64,000 bases of DNA, taken from NCBI RefSeq assembly GCF_013114835.1, contig NZ_JAAVLW010000001.1, forward strand, positions 620,001-684,000, given 5' to 3'. Source of the stretch: Bradyrhizobium archetypum. Lineage in GTDB: Bacteria; Pseudomonadota; Alphaproteobacteria; Rhizobiales; Xanthobacteraceae. Shown one piece after another: positions 42,461 through 50,839 of this stretch. The translations under genes were made by a program, and so were the position numbers. Under the pieces are notes generated by a model that saw only the letters and a list, made by a program, of their open reading frames with translations, was not told the origin of the DNA and did no database searches. Positions within the stretch are counted from its first letter, which is position 1. Every line of letters begins with the position of its first letter.

Positions 42461-44065
42461 ATGGCCCAAATTCGTGACATCAAGTCGGGCCGCGCTGGTG
42501 AGCCATCGCGCGAGCCAACGCCGCGGCGCCTTGCCGCCATCGTCGCCGGCGACATCTCCGGCTACAGCCGCCTGATGCAGATCGACGAGGAAGGCACGCA
42601 CAACCGCGTCAAGCGGCTCGAGCGCGACGTGATTGAGCCCACCATCAGAGAACATCACGGCAGGCTCGTCAAAACGACGGGCGACGGCTTCATCGCCATT
42701 TTCGACAGTCCTGTCGAAGCCGTGCGCGCCAGCATCGTGATCCAGCAAAATCTGGTCGGCCGCAACGCATCGCTACCCAAGCATCATTGGATCGAATACC
42801 GGATTGGCGTCAATCTTGGCGACGTGATCATCGAAACCGATGACGTCTATGGCGACGGCGTCAACATTGCGACACGGCTCGAAGGGATAGCCCATCCCGG
42901 CGAAGTCTATATCTCCGGCGGCATCTACGAACAGATCAAGCATAAACTTGTTTGCGGATACGAGTCGCTCGGTGATCGAAAGGTCAAGAACATCACCGAT
43001 CCAGTCCGGGTCTATCGTGTGCTTCCCGACCCCTCTGCCCTTCACGAAGTCCGGAACCGGCGCGAACGTATCCTGATCCTTTTGCTCTGCCTTGCGATAT
43101 TGACCATTGCGGGCGGCGCTTTCTGGTACATGTTCGCCCAATATCGCAAAGCGACAGAACAGGCGTCTGCACCCGTTTCATCTCCGGCGGAAACGCCGAA
43201 GGTGCCTGCACCCGCTGCGAGACCACGAGCGGCGCCACCTCAACCCTCGCCTTCCGTGGCACCAACTCAGCAACAGGCGACGCCTCGGCCGGAGACGTCT
43301 CCAACAGAGAAGCAAGCGGCGCCGCTGGCGCCGCCCGCATCTCCCGCCGCTCCCGAAACTCGGCCGACGACGCAAGCAGCCGCGCCGATTCCAGAACCCG
43401 AGACAATTTCCCTTCGGGGCGGCAGCTTCGCGATGGGCAGCAATGAAGACATCTCGGAGCGGCCGGTCCGTCAGGTAACGATCAAGCCTTTTGCGATGGG
43501 GAAATTTCCCGTCACTGTGCGGGAATGGAATGCATGCGCAGCCGCAAAGGCGTGTGGGTTCACGGCGATCGGAAAGGACGATGCACCCATCACCAACGTG
43601 AGTTGGAGCGACGCCAAGCAATATGTCGCCTGGCTCGCGCAAGCTACCCGAAAGCCATATCGCCTGCCGAGTGAAGCCGAATGGGAATACGCTGCGCGCG
43701 GCGGCACGCAGACCAGATACTGGTGGGGCGATCAGTTTCAGCCTGGCGCGGTCAATTGCCGGAACTGCAGCGACATTCCAGCCAGCGAACAGCCGGCCAG
43801 GGTTGGCAGCCTCAAGCCAAATCCGTTCGGGCTGTTCGATATGGGCGGCAGCGTTGACCAATGGGTCGAAGATTGCTGGCACAAAAATTACCAGGGCGCC
43901 CCGACCGACGGGTCAGCATGGGTCGAGAATGATTGTAGCTCGCACGTCATCCGTTCCGGATCCTGGAGGAAAGATTCGAATTATGCCCGGACATCGAACC
44001 GCGGCAGCTATGACACCAACGTGCGATATCCCACCCATGGGTTCCGCGTTGCGCTATCCCAGTGA
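42461..44065 (+). CDS. class III adenylate/guanylate cyclase fused to a formylglycine-generating-enzyme-like domain
   Basis: 534-aa single-pass membrane protein. Residues 22-190 are a class III cyclase domain with metal aspartates Asp31 (AGDISGYS) and Asp75 (GDGFIAIFD) and the catalytic pair Asn135/Arg139 (VNIATRLEG). One membrane helix spans about 203-225, then a Pro/Ala/Gln-rich linker (235-315), and a periplasmic SUMF1/FGE-like fold (316-534: LRGGSFAMGSNED, PYRLPSEAEWEYAARGGT, NPFGLFDMGGSVDQWVED). The FGE copper-binding cysteines are missing (SGSWRKDSNYARTS), so it is probably a sensing domain controlling cyclic nucleotide production. Confidence 0.87.
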   Translation: MAQIRDIKSGRAGEPSREPTPRRLAAIVAGDISGYSRLMQIDEEGTHNRVKRLERDVIEPTIREHHGRLVKTTGDGFIAIFDSPVEAVRASIVIQQNLVGRNASLPKHHWIEYRIGVNLGDVIIETDDVYGDGVNIATRLEGIAHPGEVYISGGIYEQIKHKLVCGYESLGDRKVKNITDPVRVYRVLPDPSALHEVRNRRERILILLLCLAILTIAGGAFWYMFAQYRKATEQASAPVSSPAETPKVPAPAARPRAAPPQPSPSVAPTQQQATPRPETSPTEKQAAPLAPPASPAAPETRPTTQAAAPIPEPETISLRGGSFAMGSNEDISERPVRQVTIKPFAMGKFPVTVREWNACAAAKACGFTAIGKDDAPITNVSWSDAKQYVAWLAQATRKPYRLPSEAEWEYAARGGTQTRYWWGDQFQPGAVNCRNCSDIPASEQPARVGSLKPNPFGLFDMGGSVDQWVEDCWHKNYQGAPTDGSAWVENDCSSHVIRSGSWRKDSNYARTSNRGSYDTNVRYPTHGFRVALSQ

Positions 44066-44083
44066 GGAAGTTGCGAGGCAGTC

Positions 44084-44509
44084 ATGAAGGCTATGCAGTG
44101 GATCGCTCTGTCAGCAGCGCTCACCTGCCTGCCGTTCGCCGCATACGCCCAAGGAAAGCCCGCTGGAAAGGATGCTCGTCTCTATTTCGTGTGGCCGCAG
44201 AACGGCGCCGTCATCAAAGGCGGGTTCTGGTGCCGCTTTGGTCTGCGAAACATGGGCGTAACCCACGCAGGCGACACCTACCCGAACAGCGGCCATCATC
44301 ATCTTCTCATCGACGTGAATGAACCCATCAATCCCAACGAACCGATTCCGCAAGACAAGTCACATCTGCATTTTGGGGCAGGTCAGACCGAAGCCCGGAT
44401 CGAACTTCCGCCTGGCAAGCACACGCTTCAGCTTGTGCTGGGCGACGCCGAGCACTATCCACACGTCCCTCCGGTCGTCTCCGAAAAAATTACCGTAACG
44501 ATCAAATAG
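44084..44509 (+). CDS. exported DUF4399 protein
   Basis: 141-aa periplasmic protein; signal peptide 1-23 (ending YAQG). DUF4399 hallmarks: a His-rich segment SGHHHLLIDV, KSHLHFGAGQTEA, and a C-terminal LVLGDAEHYPH strand, suggesting a metal site, perhaps copper. Function unknown. It follows the cyclase-fusion gene by 18 bases and precedes the SBP56/methanethiol oxidase gene by 221 bases on the same strand. Confidence 0.85.
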   Translation: MKAMQWIALSAALTCLPFAAYAQGKPAGKDARLYFVWPQNGAVIKGGFWCRFGLRNMGVTHAGDTYPNSGHHHLLIDVNEPINPNEPIPQDKSHLHFGAGQTEARIELPPGKHTLQLVLGDAEHYPHVPPVVSEKITVTIK

Positions 44510-44730
44510 AGCCTGCGGATCGCCTCCAATACAGATTGTTCGAAACCGGCGCAGCAGTCTGATCGGTAGCAGCATCGTTGTTTTCGCCTGGTCATATTGC
44601 GTGTATCATCGACCGGCAAACCCCGGCCGGCGGCACTCGCGAGAGGAACTTAGCGCACCGGGTGATGTCTTGCTGCTGCAGGCCGCTGAGCCGTGATGCT
44701 GACAATTCAGGCAAACAGGGAGGCAGTACG

Positions 44731-46131
44731 ATGAATATTCGGCCCGATCCCACGTTTTACGCTTCGCCCAAGCTTGCCATGGAAGCTCCGCCGGAGAGTT
44801 TCGCCTACACCGTGCTGCTCAGCCCGGACGCTTCGAAACCGGACGCACTGGCCGTAATCGACGTTAGGCCCGACTCTCAGACCTATAGCCAGATCGTTCA
44901 CACCGTGACGATGCCCAACAAGGGCGACGAGTTTCACCATTTCGGTTGGAATGCCTGCTCATCGGCGCTGTCGCCGCTCTCCGGGCATGCCTTTCTCGAA
45001 CGGCGCTATCTCATCATCCCGGGCATGCGGTCTTCCCGCATCTACATCGTCGATACCAAGCCGGATCCCACCAAGGCGGCAATCCACAAGATCATCGAGC
45101 CCGAGGAAATTTTCAGGAAGACGGGGTACTCGCGGCCCCACACCGTTCATTGCGGGCCGGAAGGCATCTATGTCTCTACGCTCGGCGGCGGCGGCAAGGA
45201 CGGCACCGACGGACCGCCCGGCGTCTTCATCATGGATTGCGAGACGTTCGAGGTGCTCGGACGGTGGGAGCTCGATCGCGGCCCGCAAACATTGCATTAT
45301 GACTTCTGGTGGAACCTGCCGCGCGACTACATGGTGACCAGCGAGTGGGCATTACCGCCGCAGTTCGAGAACGGCATCGTTCCGGAAGATCTGCTCTCCA
45401 ACAAATACGGCCATCGCATCCACTTCTGGGATCTGCGGGCCCGGCGTAACGTTCAGACCATCGATCTCGGCGCCAACCATCAGATGGCGCTGGAAGTGCG
45501 TCCCGCGCACGATCCGGTTCGCGAATACGGCTTCCTCGGCGTCGTGGTCGACACCACGAACCTCGAAGGCTCGATCTGGACCTGGTGGCGCGAGGGCGGC
45601 AAGTTTCACATCGAGAAGACAGCGACCATTCCGCCCGAGCCGGCGGCGAAGGAGCAACTGCCGCCGCTGCTGCAGGGGTTCGGCGCCGTGCCGCCGCTGG
45701 TATCGGACATCGACCTGTCGATGGACGACAGATTCCTTTACGTCGCCTGCTGGGGCACCGGCGAGATGCGTCAATACAATGTCCATGAGCCACGAAGGCC
45801 GAAGCTTGCCGGCTCGGTGCGGATCGGCGGCATCGCGCGCCGCACGCCACATCCAAACGGCAAGGCCTTTGCCGGCGGTCCCCAAATGGTCGAGATCAGC
45901 CGCGACGGCAAGCGGGTGTACTGGACCAACTCGCTGTATTCGACGTGGGACAACCAGTTCTATCCCGATGGCGTTCCGGGCGCCATGGTAATGGCCGATG
46001 CGAAGCCGGACGGCGGCCTCGAGCTCGCGAGGGATTACTGGGTCAACTTCCCCGATGGATATCGCGCCCATCAAGTCCGGCTCGACGGTGGTGACTGTTC
46101 GACGGATTCGTTCTGCTATCCATCGGTCTGA
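44731..46131 (+). CDS. selenium-binding protein 56 / methanethiol oxidase homologue
   Basis: 466-aa beta-propeller protein of the SBP56 family, whose characterised members (Hyphomicrobium MtoX, human SELENBP1) oxidise methanethiol to formaldehyde, sulfide and H2O2. Start ATG at 44731, AGGGAGGCAGTACG upstream. Key segments: FHHFGWNACSSAL, SRPHTVHCGPEGIYVSTLG, LHYDFWWNLPRDYMVTSEW, LACWGTGEMRQYN-type (YVACWGTGEMRQY) and the C-terminal CSTDSFCYPSV. There is no signal peptide, unlike MtoX. It lies 6 kb from soxF, which could use the sulfide. Confidence 0.85.
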   Translation: MNIRPDPTFYASPKLAMEAPPESFAYTVLLSPDASKPDALAVIDVRPDSQTYSQIVHTVTMPNKGDEFHHFGWNACSSALSPLSGHAFLERRYLIIPGMRSSRIYIVDTKPDPTKAAIHKIIEPEEIFRKTGYSRPHTVHCGPEGIYVSTLGGGGKDGTDGPPGVFIMDCETFEVLGRWELDRGPQTLHYDFWWNLPRDYMVTSEWALPPQFENGIVPEDLLSNKYGHRIHFWDLRARRNVQTIDLGANHQMALEVRPAHDPVREYGFLGVVVDTTNLEGSIWTWWREGGKFHIEKTATIPPEPAAKEQLPPLLQGFGAVPPLVSDIDLSMDDRFLYVACWGTGEMRQYNVHEPRRPKLAGSVRIGGIARRTPHPNGKAFAGGPQMVEISRDGKRVYWTNSLYSTWDNQFYPDGVPGAMVMADAKPDGGLELARDYWVNFPDGYRAHQVRLDGGDCSTDSFCYPSV

Positions 46132-46133
46132 AG

Positions 46134-46799
46134 TTGAGTGCAGCCGACTGGACACCGATCTGGCTCTGGCTGGCTGTCATCGCGAGCGGCCTCTATCACG
46201 GCATCAACCCGGGAATGGGGTGGCCGCTCGCCGTTTCCGCCGGGCTGATGGAGCGAAGCCCGCGGGCGCTGGTATCAGCGCTTTGGCCGCTCACCGCCGG
46301 CCATCTGCTGGCGATGCTCGTTGTGATCCTTCCCTTCGCGCTGCTTGTCGCCATCGTCGAATGGCAACGCACGATCCAGATCGGCGCCAGCCTCCTTGTC
46401 ATCGGCTTCGGCCTTTACCGATTGGTCAACCGGCGCCATCCAAGGGTGCTGGCACGGATATCGCCGGCGCAATTGGGGCTATGGTCATTCGCCGTGGCCC
46501 TCGCGCATGGCGCCGGGCTGATGCTGGTTCCGATCTATCTCGGCCTCTGCCGGGAAGCCGAACTGGATAGCGGACACGTGGCTGCCGGCGCGCTCATCAA
46601 TACGAATCTCGGCATGGCCGTGCTGGTTGCCGCGGTCCACGCCGCCGCGATGATCGCGGCCGGCGGATGTTGCGCGTGGCTCGCCTACCGCTATCTCGGC
46701 CTCAAGTTCATATCGCAGAGCTGGTTTAATCTGGACACCATCTGGGCCGTTAGCCTTACTCTGGTGGGTGCAATCGCGCTGGTGCTCAACTTGAGTTAG
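46134..46799 (+). CDS. integral membrane protein of unknown function
   Basis: 221 aa with about six hydrophobic helices. Start is TTG at 46134, two bases after the SBP56 stop, so the two are coupled. Histidines lie in or next to helices: GLYHGINPGMGWPL, LTAGHLLAML and VALAHGAGLML, an arrangement that recalls metal or small-ligand transporters (RcnA/NiCoT, TauE) without matching any of them. Given coupling to an SBP56 enzyme, a role in metal supply or export of its product is possible. Confidence 0.7.
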   Translation: MSAADWTPIWLWLAVIASGLYHGINPGMGWPLAVSAGLMERSPRALVSALWPLTAGHLLAMLVVILPFALLVAIVEWQRTIQIGASLLVIGFGLYRLVNRRHPRVLARISPAQLGLWSFAVALAHGAGLMLVPIYLGLCREAELDSGHVAAGALINTNLGMAVLVAAVHAAAMIAAGGCCAWLAYRYLGLKFISQSWFNLDTIWAVSLTLVGAIALVLNLS

Positions 46800-46815
46800 C
46801 GCAAGCCGCAGGTCT

Positions 46816-47271
46816 TCAGCGCAGCTTGTCGAGCAGCGCGATCAGCGTCTCGCGTTCCTTGGCATCGAGCGGTGCCAGCGTCTCTCGGGTGATCGCGAGT
46901 GCGTTCGGTGCCGCCTTCTCCGCCAGTTGCTGGCCGGCGCGCGTGAGACTCACCAGCAGGCGGCGGCCGTCCTCAGGGTCGGGGCTGGTCTCGGTCAGGC
47001 CGCGCGCGGTAAGGCGGTCGATCACGCCCTTGATGGTGGCGACGTCCATCGCCGTCAGCCGTCCGAGCAGGTTCTGCGAGCACGGGCCGGTCTCGGCCAG
47101 CTTCGCGAGCGCCGCCCATTGCGTCGGCGTCAGGTTGATGCCGATCTCGCGGGCGAAGATCGTGGCATGGCGCTGCCAGACCTGGCGCAGGATGAAGCCG
47201 ATCTGCTCGTCGAGAATGTAGGACGGCCGCGCCGGCTTGACCGCTCGTTTCGGCGAAACACCCCTTCCCAT
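46816..47271 (-). CDS. MarR family regulator, probable regulator of nicotinate catabolism
   Basis: 151-aa winged helix protein; GGAGGGGCGGGATCG precedes the ATG. HTH region: CSQNLLGRLTAMDVATIKGV then IDRLTARGLTETSPDPEDGRRLLVSLT. It is the last gene of the eight-gene operon starting with 6-hydroxynicotinate reductase, 26 bases after livF. Pseudomonas NicR, which controls the nic genes there, is also MarR type, so I infer that this protein binds the GTATAC palindromes and responds to nicotinate or 6-hydroxynicotinate. Confidence 0.85.
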   Translation of the reverse strand: MGRGVSPKRAVKPARPSYILDEQIGFILRQVWQRHATIFAREIGINLTPTQWAALAKLAETGPCSQNLLGRLTAMDVATIKGVIDRLTARGLTETSPDPEDGRRLLVSLTRAGQQLAEKAAPNALAITRETLAPLDAKERETLIALLDKLR

Positions 47272-47297
47272 CGATCCCGCCCCTCCTTTGCGCCCGG

Positions 47298-48002
47298 CTA
47301 CAGCGACAGATGCGCGTCGCGGATATCCGGCTGCGCGTCGAGTTCGGCCATCGTGCCGCCGAAGCAGATCCTGCCGCGCTCGATGATATAGGCACGATCC
47401 GAGATCAGCCGCGCGAAATGCAGGTTCTGCTCAGAGACCACGACGCTGACGCCTTCCTTCTTCATCGCCAGGATGGCGTCGACCATCTGCTCGACGATCT
47501 TCGGCGACAGCCCCTCTGACGGTTCGTCAAGCAGCACCAGCGACGGATTGCCCATCAGCGTCCGCGCGATCGTCAGCATCTGCTGCTCGCCGCCGCTCAT
47601 CCGCCCACCGGGACGGTTGCGCATCTCGCCGAGATTGGGAAACAGCGTGAACAGCTTTTCGCGGGTCCAATGCGGCGCATTCGGCCGTTTCGGCTGTCGG
47701 CCGACTTCGAGATTTTCCTCGACCGTGAGATCGGTGAAGATGCGCCGCTCCTCCGGCACATAGCCGAGCCCGCCGCGCACGATCGCATGCGTCGGTTCGC
47801 GCGAGACGTCCTTGCCCTCGAACACGATCCGTCCCGAGCGGTTATCGACCAGGCCGACGATGGAGCGGAAGGTGGTCGACTTGCCTGCGCCATTGCGACC
47901 CAGCAGCGCCACCACCTCGCCTTCGCCGACTTCGAGCGCGATATCGAACAGGATATGCGCCGGGCCGTAAAAACTGTTGAGATCGGCGACCTGCAGCTTC
48001 AT
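47298..48002 (-). CDS. branched-chain amino acid-type ABC transporter ATPase (LivF)
   Basis: 234-aa ATPase of the Liv family. Walker A GRNGAGKST, signature MSGGEQQMLTIART, Walker B LVLLDEPSEGLSP, H-loop VSEQNLHFA. Its ATG overlaps the stop of the LivG gene (ATGA). Family members carry branched-chain amino acids, but also urea, amides and aromatic acids. Location in the nicotinate operon makes nicotinate or 6-hydroxynicotinate the likely cargo. Confidence 0.92.
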   Translation of the reverse strand: MKLQVADLNSFYGPAHILFDIALEVGEGEVVALLGRNGAGKSTTFRSIVGLVDNRSGRIVFEGKDVSREPTHAIVRGGLGYVPEERRIFTDLTVEENLEVGRQPKRPNAPHWTREKLFTLFPNLGEMRNRPGGRMSGGEQQMLTIARTLMGNPSLVLLDEPSEGLSPKIVEQMVDAILAMKKEGVSVVVSEQNLHFARLISDRAYIIERGRICFGGTMAELDAQPDIRDAHLSL

Positions 48003-48790
48003 GCGCCGGCTCCTTCGCGATGACGCGCATCGTAAACCAGGCCCTCGCCGAGATAGATCGCGCGCACCTCGCGGTTGCCGCGCACTTCCTCCGGCGAGCC
48101 CTCCGCGATCAGGCTGCCACGGTTCAGCACCAGGATACGGTCGGCATGTTCGAACACCACGTCCATGTCGTGCTCGGTGAAGAGCACGCCGATCGATTGC
48201 TCACGGGCGATGCGCGCAGTGAGCCGCATCAGTTCGATGCGCTCGCGCGGCGCCATGCCGGCAGTCGGCTCGTCCATCAGCAGCAGCCTCGGCTGGTTGG
48301 CAAGCGCGATCGCAAGCTCCAGCCGTTTCAGATCGCCGTACGCCAACTCGCCGCAGGGTCGCTCGGCATAGGCGCCCATGCCGACGAGATCGAGCAGCCG
48401 TCCCGCTTCCCCGCGCGCGTAGGCGGCAGTCGAGCCCCAGAGATTGAATAATTGCCGGCCGTACGACACCAGTGCGACCTGCACATTCTCGCGCACCGTC
48501 ATGGTCGGGAACGTCGCCGTGATCTGGAAGGTGCGGCCGACGCCAAGCCGCCAGATCGCGCGTGGTTTCCGCCCCACCGTATCCTCACCAAGCAAGGTGA
48601 TGCGGCCACTGTCCGGCATATTCTGGCCGTTGAGCATGTCGAAGCAGGTGCTCTTGCCCGCACCGTTGGGCCCGATCAGCGCCAGGATTTCGCCTGCGCG
48701 CAATTCAAACGACACGCTGCGCACCGCATGGACGCCGCCATAGGATTTGCTCAAGCCGTCGACCGACAGCAATGTGGGGGCCACGCTCAT
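47999..48790 (-). CDS. branched-chain amino acid-type ABC transporter ATPase (LivG)
   Basis: 263-aa ATPase; ATG at 48790 overlaps the permease stop (ATGA). Walker A GPNGAGKST, signature region CGELAYGDLKRLELAIALA (a degenerate LSGGQ, normal for LivG), Walker B LLLMDEPTAGMAP, H-loop FTEHDMDVVF. The GRTFQITATFPTMTVRENV segment is LivG-like. Works with LivF and the fused permease. Confidence 0.92.
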   Translation of the reverse strand: MSVAPTLLSVDGLSKSYGGVHAVRSVSFELRAGEILALIGPNGAGKSTCFDMLNGQNMPDSGRITLLGEDTVGRKPRAIWRLGVGRTFQITATFPTMTVRENVQVALVSYGRQLFNLWGSTAAYARGEAGRLLDLVGMGAYAERPCGELAYGDLKRLELAIALANQPRLLLMDEPTAGMAPRERIELMRLTARIAREQSIGVLFTEHDMDVVFEHADRILVLNRGSLIAEGSPEEVRGNREVRAIYLGEGLVYDARHREGAGA

Positions 48791-50673
48791 TCGGCTACCT
48801 CCACCTGCGAGGTGGCAAGCGCGGACTTGGTATCGGTCGACCGGCGGCGATTCCGGAGCATCTCCAGCGTGCCTACAATGCCCTTGGGAAATGCCACCAC
48901 CATCAGGACGATGAAGCCGCCCAATACCAGTTTCGAAAGGTCGGTCTGGCTGACGAGCCAGATGTTGGCCGCCTTGAACACGATCGCGCCGATCACCGCC
49001 CCCGAAACCGTCTCGACACCGCCGAGCAGCACCATGACCAGTGCATCGACCGACAGCGAGATGCCGACGCTGTCCGGAAACACGCTGCCCTTGAGATAGG
49101 CGAACAACGCGCCGCCAATGCCTGCAACCGCGCCTGAGATCACGAACGCCGTCCACTGCACGCGCTTGCCGTTGATGCCGACCGCCTCGCTGCGCAGCGG
49201 CGAGTCCCGCGTCGCGCGCAGCGCAAAGCCGAACGGCGAAAATACGATCACCCTGAGCACGGTGACCACGAGGGCCGCGACGGCGAGCGACAACCAATAG
49301 AAGCTGGACGGGCTTGAGGCCCATCTATCCGGCCAGACGCCGAGGATGCCGTTGTCGCCGCCTGTTACTGTCACCCACTGGAACGCGATAGACCAGATGA
49401 TCTGCGCGAAGGCCAGCGTCAGCATCGCGAAATAGACGCCGGAGAGTTGCACGGCGAAGAAGCCGAACACCGCGGCACCCAATAGCCCGAGCACCGGACC
49501 TAGCAGCAGCGAGACGACCATCGGCAGTCCCGCGGCCTTGGCGAGAAACGCCACGCCATAGGCGCCAAGCCCGAAATAGGCGGCGTGGCCGAACGAGGCG
49601 AGCCCGCCGACCGACATCAGGAAATGCAGGCTGGCAGCGAAGATCACGAAGATCGCGATTTCTGAGCCGACGGTCAGCGCATAGTTGCCGGCGAACAGCG
49701 GTAGCATCGCCGCAAGGACCAGCGTGCCGATCGACATCGATCGCTCGCCTGAGGTGAGCGGCCGCCATGGATTGACGGTTAGCCCCGGCGTGCGCCGCGC
49801 CGCGGCCTCCGGTTTGCCGAACAGGCCCCAGGGCCGCACGATCAGCACCACCGCCATCACCAGGAAAACAAGGATGATGGAGATCTTCGGGAAGATGAGG
49901 ATGCCGAAGGCATTGAGCTCGGACACCAGCACGGCGGCAACGAAAGCGCCGATGATGCTGCCGAGCCCGCCGATCACCACGACCACGAACACCTCGACAA
50001 TGATGCGCAGGTCGAGCGCGTGGTGCACGGCATCGCGTGGGATCTGCAGCGCGCCGCCGAGGGCTGCGAGGAAGACGCCGAGCGCGAACACGCTGGTGAA
50101 CAGCCATTTCTGATTGACGCCGAGTGCCGCCACCATGTCGCGGTCCTGCGTCGCCGCGCGCACCAGCACGCCCCAGCGCGTGCGCTGGAATAGCAGCCAG
50201 AGCACGCCGAGCACGACCGGGCTGAGCGCGATCAGGAACAGGTCATAGCTCGGGATGTTCTGGCCAAAGAAATCGACCGCGCCCTTGAAGCCGGGCGCGC
50301 GGCGGCCGAGCAGATCGTCCGGCCCCCAGATCAGCACGACGATATCCTGCACCATCAAGGTGAGGCCGAAGGTTGCCAGCAACTGGAACAGCTCCGGCGC
50401 GTGATAGATCCGCCGCAGCAGCACCATCTCGACCAGCACGCCGACGGCGGCGACGACCAGCGCCGCGACGACGATGCCGCCCCAGAAGCCGAGCGCGCCG
50501 GAGAAGCGCTCGGTCAGCGTGAACGCGACATAGGCGCCGAGCATGTAGAACGCGCCATGGGCAAAATTCACGATCCGCGTCACGCCGAAGATGATCGACA
50601 GCCCTGATGCGACCAGAAACAGCGACGCTGCGCTGGCGAGACCGGTCAGGAACTGAACGAAGTAAAAGGCCAT
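48787..50673 (-). CDS. fused LivH-LivM ABC permease
   Basis: 628-aa membrane protein joining two permeases normally encoded apart. Residues 1-290 are LivH-like (FLVASGLSIIFGVTRIVNFA, NAFGILIFPKISIILVFLVM), a hydrophilic link runs about 290-320, and 320-628 are LivM-like (GLASFGHAAYFGLGAYGVAF, FFAVQLSGVYFAMLTLAFAQ, then GDNGILGV). I choose the ATG at 50673, where LivH homology begins; an ATG 24 bases upstream is also possible and has a somewhat better ribosome site. Fusion fixes 1:1 stoichiometry of the two halves. Confidence 0.88.
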   Translation of the reverse strand: MAFYFVQFLTGLASAASLFLVASGLSIIFGVTRIVNFAHGAFYMLGAYVAFTLTERFSGALGFWGGIVVAALVVAAVGVLVEMVLLRRIYHAPELFQLLATFGLTLMVQDIVVLIWGPDDLLGRRAPGFKGAVDFFGQNIPSYDLFLIALSPVVLGVLWLLFQRTRWGVLVRAATQDRDMVAALGVNQKWLFTSVFALGVFLAALGGALQIPRDAVHHALDLRIIVEVFVVVVIGGLGSIIGAFVAAVLVSELNAFGILIFPKISIILVFLVMAVVLIVRPWGLFGKPEAAARRTPGLTVNPWRPLTSGERSMSIGTLVLAAMLPLFAGNYALTVGSEIAIFVIFAASLHFLMSVGGLASFGHAAYFGLGAYGVAFLAKAAGLPMVVSLLLGPVLGLLGAAVFGFFAVQLSGVYFAMLTLAFAQIIWSIAFQWVTVTGGDNGILGVWPDRWASSPSSFYWLSLAVAALVVTVLRVIVFSPFGFALRATRDSPLRSEAVGINGKRVQWTAFVISGAVAGIGGALFAYLKGSVFPDSVGISLSVDALVMVLLGGVETVSGAVIGAIVFKAANIWLVSQTDLSKLVLGGFIVLMVVAFPKGIVGTLEMLRNRRRSTDTKSALATSQVEVAE

Positions 50674-50706
50674 TGGCGGTCCGGGTTCGGTAAACATCGG
50701 GGCCTG

Positions 50707-50822
50707 CATCCTTCGAGACGGCGCTTCGCGCCTCCTCAGGATGAGGGTCTGGATCAGGCGGAGGTCTTGACCCTCAAGCTGAGAAGCGCGGCGCAGCCGC
50801 GCGTCTCGAAACATGAAGGCCT
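50707..50822. repeat. intergenic inverted repeat, CCTTCGAGACG...CTCCTCAGGATGAGG family
   Basis: Two inverted copies of one element: CATCCTTCGAGACGGCGCTT with CCTCCTCAGGATGAGG after it, and CCCTCAAGCTGAGAAGCGCG with CGCGTCTCGAAACATGAAGG after it. Of the type scattered between Bradyrhizobium genes. It sits inside the operon, between the substrate-binding protein and permease genes, where such hairpins often protect the upstream message and raise its level. Confidence 0.8.
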
Positions 50823-50839
50823 CGACCTCGAGGAGAGCT

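Noticed and set aside
42461..44065. Formylglycine-generating enzyme acting on the alkyl sulfatase at 23020
   Set aside because: The FGE-like domain lacks the catalytic cysteines, and the sulfatase is a metallo-beta-lactamase type that needs no formylglycine.
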